Positions 1 through 9,155 of a stretch of 64,000 nt of DNA are shown here, piece by piece; within the stretch, counting starts at the first letter, position 1, and every line of letters starts with the position of its first letter. Source of the stretch: JAHEJE01 sp965216335 (GTDB lineage: Bacteria > Pseudomonadota > Alphaproteobacteria > Rhizobiales > Aestuariivirgaceae); the NCBI GenBank assembly GCA_965216335.1, contig OZ244154.1, positions 3,038,001 through 3,102,000 on the forward strand. Direction: 5' to 3'. The notes beneath the pieces were generated by a model, which was not told where the DNA came from, did no database searches, and saw nothing but the letters and a program-made list of their open reading frames with translations. Made by a program: the position numbers and the translations under genes.

Positions 1-28
1 TCGCGGCTGATCGGAGGCGAGGTCCGCC

Positions 29-2728
29 ATGCAGCAAACACCGCTTCCAGCAGCCGAGCGCGAGCCGACGTATCTCGATGCCTGCAAGGATCTGTTGCAG
101 GGTCTTTTGGCCGATGTCGTGGCCAGCCGCGCCCCGGCGGCAAGCCCGCTCTTGTTGCGCGCCGAAGGCAACGTCTTCCACGAACCCAAATCGCGCCGCC
201 ACGCGCTGCAGGTCATTGGTATCTGGTTCAATCTGCTGAACATCGCCGAGGAAAACGCCGCGGTGCGCGCTCGCCGCCAGGTCGAAGCTGCCGGCGGTCC
301 AGATCAGCTCAAGGGGTCGTTCTCCAGTGCACTGGCGTCCGTCGCCGCACAGGGCACATCCGGTGAGGCTGTCGCGCGCGCCCTCGCCAGGCTTGATGTT
401 TCACCGACCCTGACCGCCCACCCGACGGAGGCCAAGCGGGTCACTGTTCTGGAAATTCACCGCCGCATCTACCGCAAGCTGTTTGAGCTTGAAGAACAGC
501 GCTGGACCCCGCGCGAACGCCAGCGCCTGACCGCCGAACTGCGCAACGAGATCGACCTGTTGTGGATGACCGGCGAACTGCGCCTCGAGCGCCCGACGCT
601 GGAACAGGAAGTCGCCTGGGGCTTGCACTTCTTCCGCGAGAACCTGTTCGAAGCTGTGCCCCAGGTCATGGAACAGGTACGCTTGGCCTACTACCGGCAT
701 TACCCCGAAAACGCGGTGTCATTGCACCCGTTCCTGCGTTTTTCATCATGGATCGGCGGCGACCGTGACGGCAACCACTATGTAACCGCTGAGGTTACGG
801 CCCGAACATTGAAGGCCAACCGAGATTGCGTGCTGGAGCACTACCGCGACACCCTCGCCGGCCTCATCCCCACGCTCAGCATATCTGCCACCGTGACCGA
901 CATCCCCCAATCCTTTCTGCAACATGTTGCAACCGTGCTGGAGCGTTGTCCCGACGGCGATGAGTTGCGGCGGCGAAATCAATCAGAGGTCTTTCGCCAG
1001 TATCTTGCAGGCCTGCACACACTCATTTGCGCCATGCTGGCTGACGGTGGTGGCTACGCCGCGTCTAAGGATTTTGTTGCCGATCTGGCGGCCATGGAAC
1101 GCGCTCTTGCCGAGATGCGCTGCGGCAACCTGGCGGCAACCCTCATCAGGCCACTGCGCTGGCAGGTGGAGGCCTTCGGCTTCCATGCCGCATCTCTCGA
1201 CATCCGCCAGAACTCCGATGTCGTCAACCGCACGGTGCGCGCCGTCTGGCAGGCCAACGCATCGGGAGGTGATCAGGTGCCGGAGCCTGCCAGCAAGCAA
1301 TGGTCCGCCCGGCTGCGCAGCGAGTTGAGCGCTCACCAGACCGCTGCGCCTGACCTGCAAAACCTGCCCGATGAAGCTGCCGAACTGATCAGTGTGTTCC
1401 GGCTCATGTCCGGCATCGTCAATTCGCGCGACGCCGATGCCATCGGCGCCTTCATTCTGTCGATGACCACGTCCGCCGACGATCTCCTCGCCGTATACCT
1501 GCTCGCCAAGTACACCGGCATGCTGGCCGGCGGCGACAGCTCCGGTGCCATTGCGCTCAGTGCCGTGCCGCTGTTCGAGACCATCGGCGATCTGCGCGCC
1601 GCGCCGCAGATCCTCAAAGAGCTGTTCGATGTGCCGGTCGTGCGCCGTTCGGTCAACGCCCGCGGCGGCCGGCAGGAAATCATGCTCGGCTATTCCGACT
1701 CAAACAAGGATGGTGGCTTCCTGTGCTCCACCTGGGAGCTTTCCAAAGCCCAGCGCCGCATCTGCGAAGGCGCCAAAAAGGCCGGCGTCGAGATCAGCTT
1801 CTTCCATGGCCGCGGCGGTTCGGTCAGCCGCGGCGGCGCACCGACCGGCCGTGCCATAGCCGCCCAGCCGTCACTCACGGTAACCGGTGCCATGCGCATC
1901 ACCGAGCAGGGCGAGGTGGTGTCGTCGAAATACGCCAACCGCGGCACTGCGCTCTACCAGTTGGAAATGCTGAGCGCCAGCGTGCTCGCCCACACGCTGA
2001 AGTCGCCATCTGAGGTCGAACAGCGCAACAATCCGGAGTTCGACGAGGCCTTCGAGGCGCTGTCCGGCATGTCGGAGGCGGCGTACTCAAACCTGCTGCA
2101 CACCGACGGTTTTCTCGACTACTTCCAATCCGCCAGCCCGGTCAACGAACTGGCGCTGCTCAACATCGGTTCGCGCCCCGCCCGGCGTTTCGGCATGGCC
2201 GGCCTGAAGGACCTGCGCGCCATTCCCTGGGTCTTCGCCTGGAGCCAGAACCGCCACCTGATCACCGGCTGGTACGGCCTCGGCACAGCCCTGCAGTCTT
2301 TCATGGAGATCCGTGGCCCGGAAGGCCGCGACCTCCTGCGCGCCATGTTCAATGGCTCGCGGCTGTTCCGCCTCGCCATCGACGAGGTGGAAAAGATGCT
2401 CTATCAGACGGACATGAACATTGCCCGCGCATACGCCGGTCTGGTCGCTGACGACGCCGTGCGCCAGCATTTCCTGTCGCTGGTTGACATGGAGTTCAAG
2501 CGCACGAGCGATGCCGTCCTTGAGGTCACACAAGAAAGCGCACACGCAGATCGTTTCCCAGCCTTCAAGGCCCGCATGGACGAAGCAGCGCCTTTTTTGA
2601 ACCATGTAAACCGTCTGCAGGTCGAACTGCTGCATGACTTTCGGTCACAGGACACCGCCTCCAGACCACCCGACACCCTGTTGATGACCATGAACTGCCT
2701 GTCAGCCGGCATGGGCTGGACCGGCTAG
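29..2728 (+). CDS. ppc: Phosphoenolpyruvate carboxylase
   Basis: Encodes a cytoplasmic, biotin-independent PEP carboxylase (899 aa, close to the family's usual 880-930). It adds bicarbonate to PEP to give oxaloacetate and so refills the TCA cycle. Visible hallmarks are the catalytic-His motif TAHPTEA (His131), GYSDSNKDGG at about residues 554-563, and the glycine/arginine loop FFHGRGGSVSRGG around residue 593. The ATG start follows the purine-rich GGAGGCGAGG. The C terminus reads GWTG where most family members end in NTG, a small oddity in a normally invariant tail. It stands alone on its strand, convergent with glcF. PckA and PpdK, the opposing and connecting PEP-node enzymes, are also in this window. 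Family assignment is secure; allosteric control cannot be judged from sequence. Confidence 0.96.
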   Translation: MQQTPLPAAEREPTYLDACKDLLQGLLADVVASRAPAASPLLLRAEGNVFHEPKSRRHALQVIGIWFNLLNIAEENAAVRARRQVEAAGGPDQLKGSFSSALASVAAQGTSGEAVARALARLDVSPTLTAHPTEAKRVTVLEIHRRIYRKLFELEEQRWTPRERQRLTAELRNEIDLLWMTGELRLERPTLEQEVAWGLHFFRENLFEAVPQVMEQVRLAYYRHYPENAVSLHPFLRFSSWIGGDRDGNHYVTAEVTARTLKANRDCVLEHYRDTLAGLIPTLSISATVTDIPQSFLQHVATVLERCPDGDELRRRNQSEVFRQYLAGLHTLICAMLADGGGYAASKDFVADLAAMERALAEMRCGNLAATLIRPLRWQVEAFGFHAASLDIRQNSDVVNRTVRAVWQANASGGDQVPEPASKQWSARLRSELSAHQTAAPDLQNLPDEAAELISVFRLMSGIVNSRDADAIGAFILSMTTSADDLLAVYLLAKYTGMLAGGDSSGAIALSAVPLFETIGDLRAAPQILKELFDVPVVRRSVNARGGRQEIMLGYSDSNKDGGFLCSTWELSKAQRRICEGAKKAGVEISFFHGRGGSVSRGGAPTGRAIAAQPSLTVTGAMRITEQGEVVSSKYANRGTALYQLEMLSASVLAHTLKSPSEVEQRNNPEFDEAFEALSGMSEAAYSNLLHTDGFLDYFQSASPVNELALLNIGSRPARRFGMAGLKDLRAIPWVFAWSQNRHLITGWYGLGTALQSFMEIRGPEGRDLLRAMFNGSRLFRLAIDEVEKMLYQTDMNIARAYAGLVADDAVRQHFLSLVDMEFKRTSDAVLEVTQESAHADRFPAFKARMDEAAPFLNHVNRLQVELLHDFRSQDTASRPPDTLLMTMNCLSAGMGWTG

Positions 2729-2762
2729 TCAGTCGGTCCGCCGGTTCCGCCGGACATCTTAT

Positions 2763-4085
2763 TCAGTCGGGCTGATTCCCGATCCTGCCTAGCTTGGCCG
2801 GCCTTTCGCCGCCATAGGCCCAATCGAGCAGTTCGACTGTGTGGACGACGGGGACGCTCGTGCCCGATGCGATCTGGGTCATGCAGCCGATGTTGCCGGC
2901 GGCGATGATTTGCGGTGCGGTCTTGTCAATGTTGGCGATCTTGCGGTCGCGCAGCTGGCCGGCAATGTCCGGCTGCAGGATGTTGTAGGTGCCGGCCGAG
3001 CCGCAGCAGATGTGGCCTTCCGGCACGTCGCTGACGATGAACCCGGCCCGTGTGAGGAGCGTTTTTGGCTCACTCCGGATCTTTTGGCCGTGCTGCATGG
3101 AACAGGCCGAGTGGTAGGTGACGCGCTGACCGGTGCCGTTGACGGGCTCGGGCAGGTCGACACTTGCGAGGAACTCGCTGATGTCGCGACTGATGGCGGT
3201 GCAGCGGGCGGCCTTTTCGGCATAGTCCGGATCGAGCCGCAGCATGTGGCCGTAGTCCTTGACCGTGGTGCCGCAACCGGACGTGTTGATGATGACGGCA
3301 TCGAGCCCTTCGCCCTCGATCTCCGCCGTCCAGGCGTCGACATTGCGCCGGGCGCGCGACAGGGCGTCGTCCTGCTTGCCCATGTGCAGGGTGAGCGCGC
3401 CGCAGCAGCCCATGCCCGCCGGCACGACAACCTCAATTCCGATGCCGTTGAGCAGGCGAATGGTGGCCGCGTTGATGTCCGGGTCGAGCACGCCCTGGGC
3501 GCAGCCGGTCAGCAGCGCGACACGTCCCTTCCGTTCACCCATTCCCGGATAGACGCCGGGCGGTCCGAGCGATGACGGCTTTGCCAGTCGTGCCGGCGCA
3601 AGCTCCAGCATGGCGCCAATCTGTTTCAGACCCGGAACGGCCTTGACCAGCCGGGCAAACGGCTTGCCGAAGCGCGACAGCTGCATGCCCAGGCGCAGCC
3701 GTTCAGGCTCGGGCAGGATCATGGCCAGCGCCTCGCGCAGCAGCCGGTCGTGCAGCGGCCGGGTGTGGGTATTCTCGATGTAGATGCGGGCTTCATCGAC
3801 CAGATGCATGTAATCGACGCCGGACGGGCAGGTCGTCATGCAGGCCAGGCAGGTGAGACACCGGTCGACATGCTTGACGACTTCCGGCGAGGCCGGTTCG
3901 CCGCTCTCCAGCATGTCCTTGATCATGTAGATGCGGCCGCGCGGCGAGTCCAGTTCATCGCCGAGCAGCAGGTAGGTCGGACAGGTTGCAGTGCAGAACC
4001 CGCAATGGACGCATTTGCGCAGAATGCCGTTGGCCTCGGCAATGGCCGGATTTTGCAGCTGTTCTTCAGTGAATTTGGTCTGCAT
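2763..4085 (-). CDS. glcF: Glycolate oxidase iron-sulfur subunit GlcF
   Basis: Iron-sulfur subunit (440 aa) of the glycolate oxidase complex, which oxidises glycolate to glyoxylate and passes electrons to the respiratory chain. The N terminus carries two 4Fe-4S cysteine sets, C25-x2-C28-x2-C31-x3-C35 and C76-x2-C79-x2-C82-x3-C86. The rest contains two cysteine-rich CCG-type domains, visible as GCCGAL and ICCGSAG. It is the last gene of glcD-glcE-glcF, nine bases after glcE, so the three are almost certainly co-transcribed. No GlcG or GlcC gene is present beside them. Confidence 0.95.
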   Translation of the reverse strand: MQTKFTEEQLQNPAIAEANGILRKCVHCGFCTATCPTYLLLGDELDSPRGRIYMIKDMLESGEPASPEVVKHVDRCLTCLACMTTCPSGVDYMHLVDEARIYIENTHTRPLHDRLLREALAMILPEPERLRLGMQLSRFGKPFARLVKAVPGLKQIGAMLELAPARLAKPSSLGPPGVYPGMGERKGRVALLTGCAQGVLDPDINAATIRLLNGIGIEVVVPAGMGCCGALTLHMGKQDDALSRARRNVDAWTAEIEGEGLDAVIINTSGCGTTVKDYGHMLRLDPDYAEKAARCTAISRDISEFLASVDLPEPVNGTGQRVTYHSACSMQHGQKIRSEPKTLLTRAGFIVSDVPEGHICCGSAGTYNILQPDIAGQLRDRKIANIDKTAPQIIAAGNIGCMTQIASGTSVPVVHTVELLDWAYGGERPAKLGRIGNQPD

Positions 4086-4094
4086 GGGCTGGCC

Positions 4095-5297
4095 TTATGC
4101 GTACATCCGTCCGGGATTGAGCACCCCTTGCGGATCGAAACTGCTTTTCAGCCGCGCCGTCAGGGCGGCAAGCGCCAACGGTTGCGGCTCGAACACCGGA
4201 ATGGCGGCGCGCAGGGTTTGCGGCGCGCGCATGAGGGTGGCATGACCGCCGCAGCCGGCAATGGCGCCGCGCACCAGTTGCGCAGAGCCGTGATCGCTCA
4301 CCGGCATGTCAGCCCAGATCAGGCCGCCGGCCCAGTCCATGAAGGCGCGGGCGCCATCGATGGCGCTCAGGGCCTCCAACACATTGGCACCGTTCATCGG
4401 CGGTACCGAGAGTCGCCAGACGATCCGCCCGGGGTCGTGACGGAAAAAACTGACATCCCGGATCGCGCGCCACAGGTTCGCAGATGTCCGGGCATCGACC
4501 GCTTCGACCTCGATGTGCGCTCTGAGCCGGTCGGTAAGGCTGGTGCTGCGCGCCTCGACCGACGGTGCAAAACCTTCTAGCCGCAAGATGCACACATCGC
4601 CTGCCGGCAACCCGTCGACGGTATTTGCTAATTTGCCAGGCAAAAAGGCTGCCGCAGATACGTCGCTGGCTGATTGCATGGCTGCGCTCATCACTTTGAC
4701 CGCATCATGCGGGCCTAGTCCGGCCGCCACCAGCGTGGTCTCGGTCTCGGCTGCCGGCAGCACCTTGAAGGTCACCTCGCTCATGGCGGCAAGCGTACCC
4801 CAGGAGCCGGCCATGATCTTGGGCAGGTCGTAACCGGTGACGTTCTTCATCACCCGGCTGCCGGACTTGAACAGCTTTGCGCGGCCGGAAACAGCCCGCA
4901 GTCCGAGGAAATGGTCGCGCGCGGCACCGGCCTTGATGCGACGCGGTCCGGCCAGGTTGGTTGCAACCATGCCGCCGAGCGTGCCGACATGGTCCCCTCC
5001 GAGCATGGTGGAGAAGTCAGGCGGCTCGAAGGCGAACTGCTGTCCGGCCCTGGCCAGTTCAGCCTCAACCTCGCTGCGCAGGGTTCCGGCGCCGGCGCTC
5101 AGCACCAGTTCTTCGGGCTCATACAGCGTGATCCCCGTAAACGCCGACAAATCGAGCCGGGCGTGTGTCTGCATGGCCCGGCCGACCGACGACTTGGTGC
5201 CGGCGCCGACGATCTCGAGTGGCGCGGTCTCGCTGACGGCCCAGGCGATGGCGTCGCGCAACTGGTCTTCGGTCTCGGGCCTGAAGGTCTCGCTCAT
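4095..5297 (-). CDS. glcE: Glycolate oxidase FAD-binding subunit GlcE
   Basis: Second flavoprotein-like subunit (400 aa) of glycolate oxidase. It belongs to the FAD-binding type 4 (PCMH) family but is shorter than GlcD. The N-terminal half holds the FAD-binding region, with GAGTKS near residues 31-36 and LGGDHVGTLGGMVATN near 104-119. The C-terminal half is the divergent cap typical of GlcE. It starts six bases after the glcD stop and lies nine bases before glcF, which supports a single operon and obligate complex formation. The order glcD-glcE-glcF matches the classical operon. Confidence 0.94.
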   Translation of the reverse strand: MSETFRPETEDQLRDAIAWAVSETAPLEIVGAGTKSSVGRAMQTHARLDLSAFTGITLYEPEELVLSAGAGTLRSEVEAELARAGQQFAFEPPDFSTMLGGDHVGTLGGMVATNLAGPRRIKAGAARDHFLGLRAVSGRAKLFKSGSRVMKNVTGYDLPKIMAGSWGTLAAMSEVTFKVLPAAETETTLVAAGLGPHDAVKVMSAAMQSASDVSAAAFLPGKLANTVDGLPAGDVCILRLEGFAPSVEARSTSLTDRLRAHIEVEAVDARTSANLWRAIRDVSFFRHDPGRIVWRLSVPPMNGANVLEALSAIDGARAFMDWAGGLIWADMPVSDHGSAQLVRGAIAGCGGHATLMRAPQTLRAAIPVFEPQPLALAALTARLKSSFDPQGVLNPGRMYA

Positions 5298-5303
5298 GGC
5301 CGG

Positions 5304-6800
5304 TCAGAACCTCGGGATGTCGGGAAACGGGATCTTGCCGGCATGGATGTGCATGCGGCCCAGTTCGGCACAGCGGTGCAGTTCGGGGAAAACCTTGCCG
5401 GGGTTCAGCAGGCCCTTGTCGTCAAAAACGCACTTGACCCGCTGCTGGTGGGCAAGATCGGTTTCTGAAAACATCTCCGGCATCAGGTCGCGCTTTTCCA
5501 CTCCGACGCCGTGTTCGCCGGTCAGCACGCCGCCCACCTTGACGCACAGGCGCAGAATGTCGGCGCCGAAATCCTCGGCCTTTTCCAGTTCGTCCGGTTC
5601 GTTGGCATCGTAAAGGATGAGCGGATGTAGATTGCCGTCACCGGCATGGAACACGTTGGCGACCCGCAGGCCGTACGTCTTCGACAACTCGCTCATGCCG
5701 GACAGAACCTCCGGCAGGGCCTTGCGCGGGATCGTGCCGTCCATACAGAAATAGTCGGGAGAGATGCGGCCCACCGCCGGGAACGCGGCCTTGCGGCCGG
5801 CCCAGAACGACAGCCGTTCCTCCTCGGAATTCGACACGCGGATCGATTGCGCCTTGTTCCGTTCTGCAATGGCACTGACACGTTCGATGAGATGGTCGAC
5901 CTCGACCTGCGGGCCGTCCAGTTCAACGATCAGCAGGGCCTCGGCATCGAGAGGATAGCCGGCACGGACGAACTCCTCGGCGGCATGGATTGCCGGTTTG
6001 TCCATCATCTCCATGCCGCCGGCGATAATACCGGCAGAGATGACATCGGCAACGCACTGTCCGGCGTCCTCGCTCGTCGGGAAGCCGACCAGCAGGGCGC
6101 GGGCCGTTTCCGGCTTCTGCAGAATGCGCACGGTAACCTCGGTAACGACGCCGAGCAGGCCCTCCGAGCCGGTCATCAAACCGAGCAGATCGTAACCGTC
6201 GGCATCGAGATGCTTGCCGCCGATGCGCACCACCTCACCGGTAATCAGCACGACTTCCAGGCCCAGGAGGTTGTTGGTTGTCAGGCCGTATTTCAGGCAA
6301 TGCACGCCGCCGGCGTTCTCGGCCACATTTCCACCGATCGTGCAGGCGATCTGTGAGGACGGATCGGGAGCGAAGTAGAAACCCTGATGTTCAACCGCCT
6401 GGGTGATCCCCAGGTTGGTGACACCAGGCTGGGCGGTGACGCAGCGGTTGTTGAAGTCGATGTCAAGAATGCGGTTGAACTTGCCCATCGCCAGGATGAT
6501 GCCATCTTCCAGCGGCAGCGCCCCGCCCGACAGCGAGGTACCGGCGCCGCGCGGTACCACCCGCACATCGTTGTCGTGGCAAAACCGAAGCACTGCACTG
6601 ACCTGAGCAGTGTCCTCCGGCAGCACCACCGCCAAAGGAATCTGCCGGTAGGCGGTCAGTGCGTCGGTCTCGTAGGCCCGCATTTCGTTTTCCGTGTGAA
6701 CAACACCTTCGGCTGGGCAGATCTTCTGCAGCTCGCGCACGATTTCGGCCCGGCGCGCGAGCACCGCGGTATCAGGGGCAGGCATTCTCAATCGGCTCAT
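5304..6800 (-). CDS. glcD: Glycolate oxidase subunit GlcD (FAD-linked)
   Basis: Catalytic FAD subunit of glycolate oxidase (498 aa from the chosen start; known GlcD proteins are about 499). It has the PCMH FAD-binding motif PRGAGTSLSGGALP and the C-terminal FAD-oxidase region with HAGDGNLHP and GEHGVGVEKR. The frame stays open upstream to 7052, but those 84 codons are low-complexity and unlike the family. The ATG at 6800, giving MSRLRMPAPD, matches the usual N terminus. It is first in glcDEF and divergent from lutA, with a 166-bp control region between them. No dedicated regulator gene lies next to it. Confidence 0.94.
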   Translation of the reverse strand: MSRLRMPAPDTAVLARRAEIVRELQKICPAEGVVHTENEMRAYETDALTAYRQIPLAVVLPEDTAQVSAVLRFCHDNDVRVVPRGAGTSLSGGALPLEDGIILAMGKFNRILDIDFNNRCVTAQPGVTNLGITQAVEHQGFYFAPDPSSQIACTIGGNVAENAGGVHCLKYGLTTNNLLGLEVVLITGEVVRIGGKHLDADGYDLLGLMTGSEGLLGVVTEVTVRILQKPETARALLVGFPTSEDAGQCVADVISAGIIAGGMEMMDKPAIHAAEEFVRAGYPLDAEALLIVELDGPQVEVDHLIERVSAIAERNKAQSIRVSNSEEERLSFWAGRKAAFPAVGRISPDYFCMDGTIPRKALPEVLSGMSELSKTYGLRVANVFHAGDGNLHPLILYDANEPDELEKAEDFGADILRLCVKVGGVLTGEHGVGVEKRDLMPEMFSETDLAHQQRVKCVFDDKGLLNPGKVFPELHRCAELGRMHIHAGKIPFPDIPRF

Positions 6801-6890
6801 GATCAAAATCCCGTATGATCGAAAAGCGCTCAGGCGGCGGGCCAGCGTACCCAACCCGAGTGGTATTGACAAATGACTTGCCGTGCCATC

Positions 6891-6940
6891 GGACCATCGT
6901 TGCGGTTGCAGCGGCAGGGTTTTCATGGAATGGATGGTCC
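6891..6940. promoter_or_regulatory. Inverted repeat in the glcD-lutA divergent control region
   Basis: GGACCAT (6891-6897) and ATGGTCC (6934-6940) form a perfect 7-bp inverted repeat, 43 bp apart, between the two divergent oxidase operons. TGGTC-type half sites are typical of FCD-GntR regulators such as the LldR, PdhR and GlcC families, which often control lactate and glycolate genes. The wide spacing means this could be two half-sites or coincidence. No such regulator is encoded in the window. Confidence 0.25.
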
Positions 6941-6966
6941 TTCGATCCAATCCCGTTGGCCCGCTC

Positions 6967-7725
6967 ATGAAACAGCATAATCCGCACGTCGGCCTGTTCG
7001 TCACCTGCCTGGTCGACATGATGCGCCCGTCCGTCGGCTTTGCGGCGGTCAAGCTGCTGGAACAGGCTGGTTGCCGCGTCGACGTGCCCGAAACCCAGAC
7101 ATGCTGCGGCCAGCCGGCCTACAACAGCGGCGACCGCACAACGACACAGGACATCGCCCTGTCGGTCATCGACGCGTTTGCGCCGTTCGACTATGTCGTG
7201 GCGCCCTCCGGCTCATGCGCCGGCATGCTCAAGAAGCACTACCCGACCCTGTTCGCCGCGGGCTCGCCGGAGCGTATCAAGGCCGAGGAACTCGCCGCCA
7301 GAACCCATGAACTGGTGTCGTTCCTGACCGATGTCATGGGTGTTGAAGATTGCGGTGCGCGGTTTGCCCGCAAAGTCACCTATCACGATGCCTGCTCGGG
7401 TAGCCGCGAACTCGGTATCGCCGCCCAGCCGCGCAAGCTGCTGGCGAAAGTCGACGGACTTGAACTCGCCGAGATGCGCGACAGCAACATCTGCTGCGGC
7501 TTCGGCGGCACATTTTGCGTCAAGTACCCGGACATCTCCAACGACATGGTGACCAAGAAGACGGCGGCAATCGGGGAGACTGGCGCCGACGTGCTGCTGG
7601 CCGGCGACATGGGCTGCCTGATGAACATGGCCGGCAAGCTGAAGCGCCAGGGTTCGGCCATCGAGGTGCGCCACATCGCCGAAGTGCTGGCCGGCGAGAC
7701 CACCGATCCGGGCATCGCGGACTGA
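6967..7725 (+). CDS. lutA: Lactate utilization protein A (Fe-S oxidoreductase subunit)
   Basis: LutA-type subunit (252 aa from ATG 6967) of the LutABC iron-sulfur L-lactate dehydrogenase complex, which oxidises lactate to pyruvate. It has two CCG domains with the cysteine motifs TCCGQPAYNSGD and ICCGFGG, presumed cluster ligands. The frame is open back to 6883, but the family begins close to the CLVDMMRP segment, so I place the start at MKQHNPHVG. LutB follows after five bases and lutC overlaps lutB, giving a tight operon in canonical order. The homology to glycolate-oxidase GlcF is through the CCG domain only. Confidence 0.93.
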   Translation: MKQHNPHVGLFVTCLVDMMRPSVGFAAVKLLEQAGCRVDVPETQTCCGQPAYNSGDRTTTQDIALSVIDAFAPFDYVVAPSGSCAGMLKKHYPTLFAAGSPERIKAEELAARTHELVSFLTDVMGVEDCGARFARKVTYHDACSGSRELGIAAQPRKLLAKVDGLELAEMRDSNICCGFGGTFCVKYPDISNDMVTKKTAAIGETGADVLLAGDMGCLMNMAGKLKRQGSAIEVRHIAEVLAGETTDPGIAD

Positions 7726-7730
7726 CGGCG

Positions 7731-9155
7731 ATGGTCACCGTTCATTCCACATCCCCGCGGTTCAAGGCCAATGCCCGGCGCGCGCTCAATGACGAACAAT
7801 TGCAGCGCGCCCTGACCAATGTGCCGAGCGGTTTCATCGCCAAGCGCCAGAAGGCCAAGGACAAGCTGCCCGAATTCGAAGCGTTGCGCGATGAGGCGCG
7901 CCACCTCAAGAACCATACGCTGGCCCATCTCGATGCCTATCTGGAAGAATACGAAGCGCGGGTGATTGCCTCGGGCGGCAAAGTCCACTGGTGTGAGACG
8001 CCGGACGAGGCCTGCCGGGCGGTGATCGACATCTGCAAGGCGCATGATGCAAAGACCGTGACCAAGGGCAAGTCCATGGTCACCGAGGAAATTCACCTCA
8101 ACAAGGCGCTCGATGCGGCCGGCATCCAGCCGGTCGAGACCGATCTCGGCGAGTACATCATCCAGTTGCGCGGTGAAACGCCGAGCCACATCATTGCCCC
8201 GGCGGTGCATCTCAACAAGGATCAGGTCGAAGCCGACTTCCGCGCCGCCCACACCCATCTACCCGCCGACCGCCAGCTCGAGGAAGGCGCCCAACTCGTC
8301 AACGAGGCCCGCCAGATCCTGCGTCAGAAGTACATAGATGCCGATGTTGGCATCACCGGCGCCAACTTCCTGGTGGCCGAAACCGGCACCTCGATCATCG
8401 TCACCAACGAGGGCAACGGCGATTTGACCCAGAGCCTGCCCAAGGCCCACATCGTCATGGCGACCATCGAAAAGATCGTCCCGACGCTGGAGGATGTCTC
8501 TACCATCCTGCGCCTGCTCGCCCGCAGCGCCACCGGCCAGGAGTACACTTCCTACAACACCTTCTCCACCGGACCGCGCCGCCCCGGCGATCCCGATGGT
8601 CCGGACGAATACCATGTCGTCATCCTCGACAATGGTCGTTCCGGCATGGTCGGCAGCGAGTTTCAGGACATGCTGCGCTGCATCCGCTGCGGTGCCTGCC
8701 TCAACCATTGCCCGGTTTACCAGGCCGTCGGCGGCCATGCCTATGGCTGGGTCTACCCCGGCCCCATGGGTTCGGTTCTGACCCCCAGCCTGATCGGCGT
8801 CGACGAGGCCGGCCATCTGCCCAATGCCTCGTCCTTCTGCGGGCGCTGCGAGGAGGTGTGTCCAATGCGCATCCCGCTGCCCAAGATGATGCGGCATTGG
8901 CGCGAGCGCCAGTTCGAGCGCCACCTTTCGCCGGTCACGGTGCGCTACGGCATCGGCGCCTGGGCCTTCATGGCCAAACGGCCGCGGCTTTATCGACTGG
9001 CAACCGGCATCGCCGCGCGCCTGCTGAAGCTGTGGGCAGGCAAGACCGGGCGCTTCGAGGCTCTTGCCGGGGCCGGCGGCTGGACCCGGCACCGCGACCT
9101 GCCGGCCCCCCAGGGGCCGACCTTCATTTCCCAATGGAAGAGGCACAGGCGATGA
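7731..9155 (+). CDS. lutB: Lactate utilization protein B (ferredoxin-type subunit)
   Basis: LutB (474 aa), the iron-sulfur electron-transfer subunit of the LutABC lactate oxidase. The first 300 residues form the LUD domain, including TKGKSMVTEEIHLN and GANFLVAETG. Two 4Fe-4S ferredoxin motifs follow: C317-x2-C320-x2-C323-x3-C327 and FCGRC-x3-C with C370, C373 and C377. The C-terminal tail is the usual LutB extension, and the length matches family members (about 470). The start ATG at 7731 lies five bases after lutA, and the stop overlaps the lutC start as ATGA, implying translational coupling. Confidence 0.94.
   Translation: MVTVHSTSPRFKANARRALNDEQLQRALTNVPSGFIAKRQKAKDKLPEFEALRDEARHLKNHTLAHLDAYLEEYEARVIASGGKVHWCETPDEACRAVIDICKAHDAKTVTKGKSMVTEEIHLNKALDAAGIQPVETDLGEYIIQLRGETPSHIIAPAVHLNKDQVEADFRAAHTHLPADRQLEEGAQLVNEARQILRQKYIDADVGITGANFLVAETGTSIIVTNEGNGDLTQSLPKAHIVMATIEKIVPTLEDVSTILRLLARSATGQEYTSYNTFSTGPRRPGDPDGPDEYHVVILDNGRSGMVGSEFQDMLRCIRCGACLNHCPVYQAVGGHAYGWVYPGPMGSVLTPSLIGVDEAGHLPNASSFCGRCEEVCPMRIPLPKMMRHWRERQFERHLSPVTVRYGIGAWAFMAKRPRLYRLATGIAARLLKLWAGKTGRFEALAGAGGWTRHRDLPAPQGPTFISQWKRHRR

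Noticed and set aside
2735..2755. GTCCGCC.../...GGCGGAC-like repeat between ppc and glcF
   Set aside because: The arms contain a central mismatch and leave only a two-base loop, so a stable terminator hairpin is unlikely.
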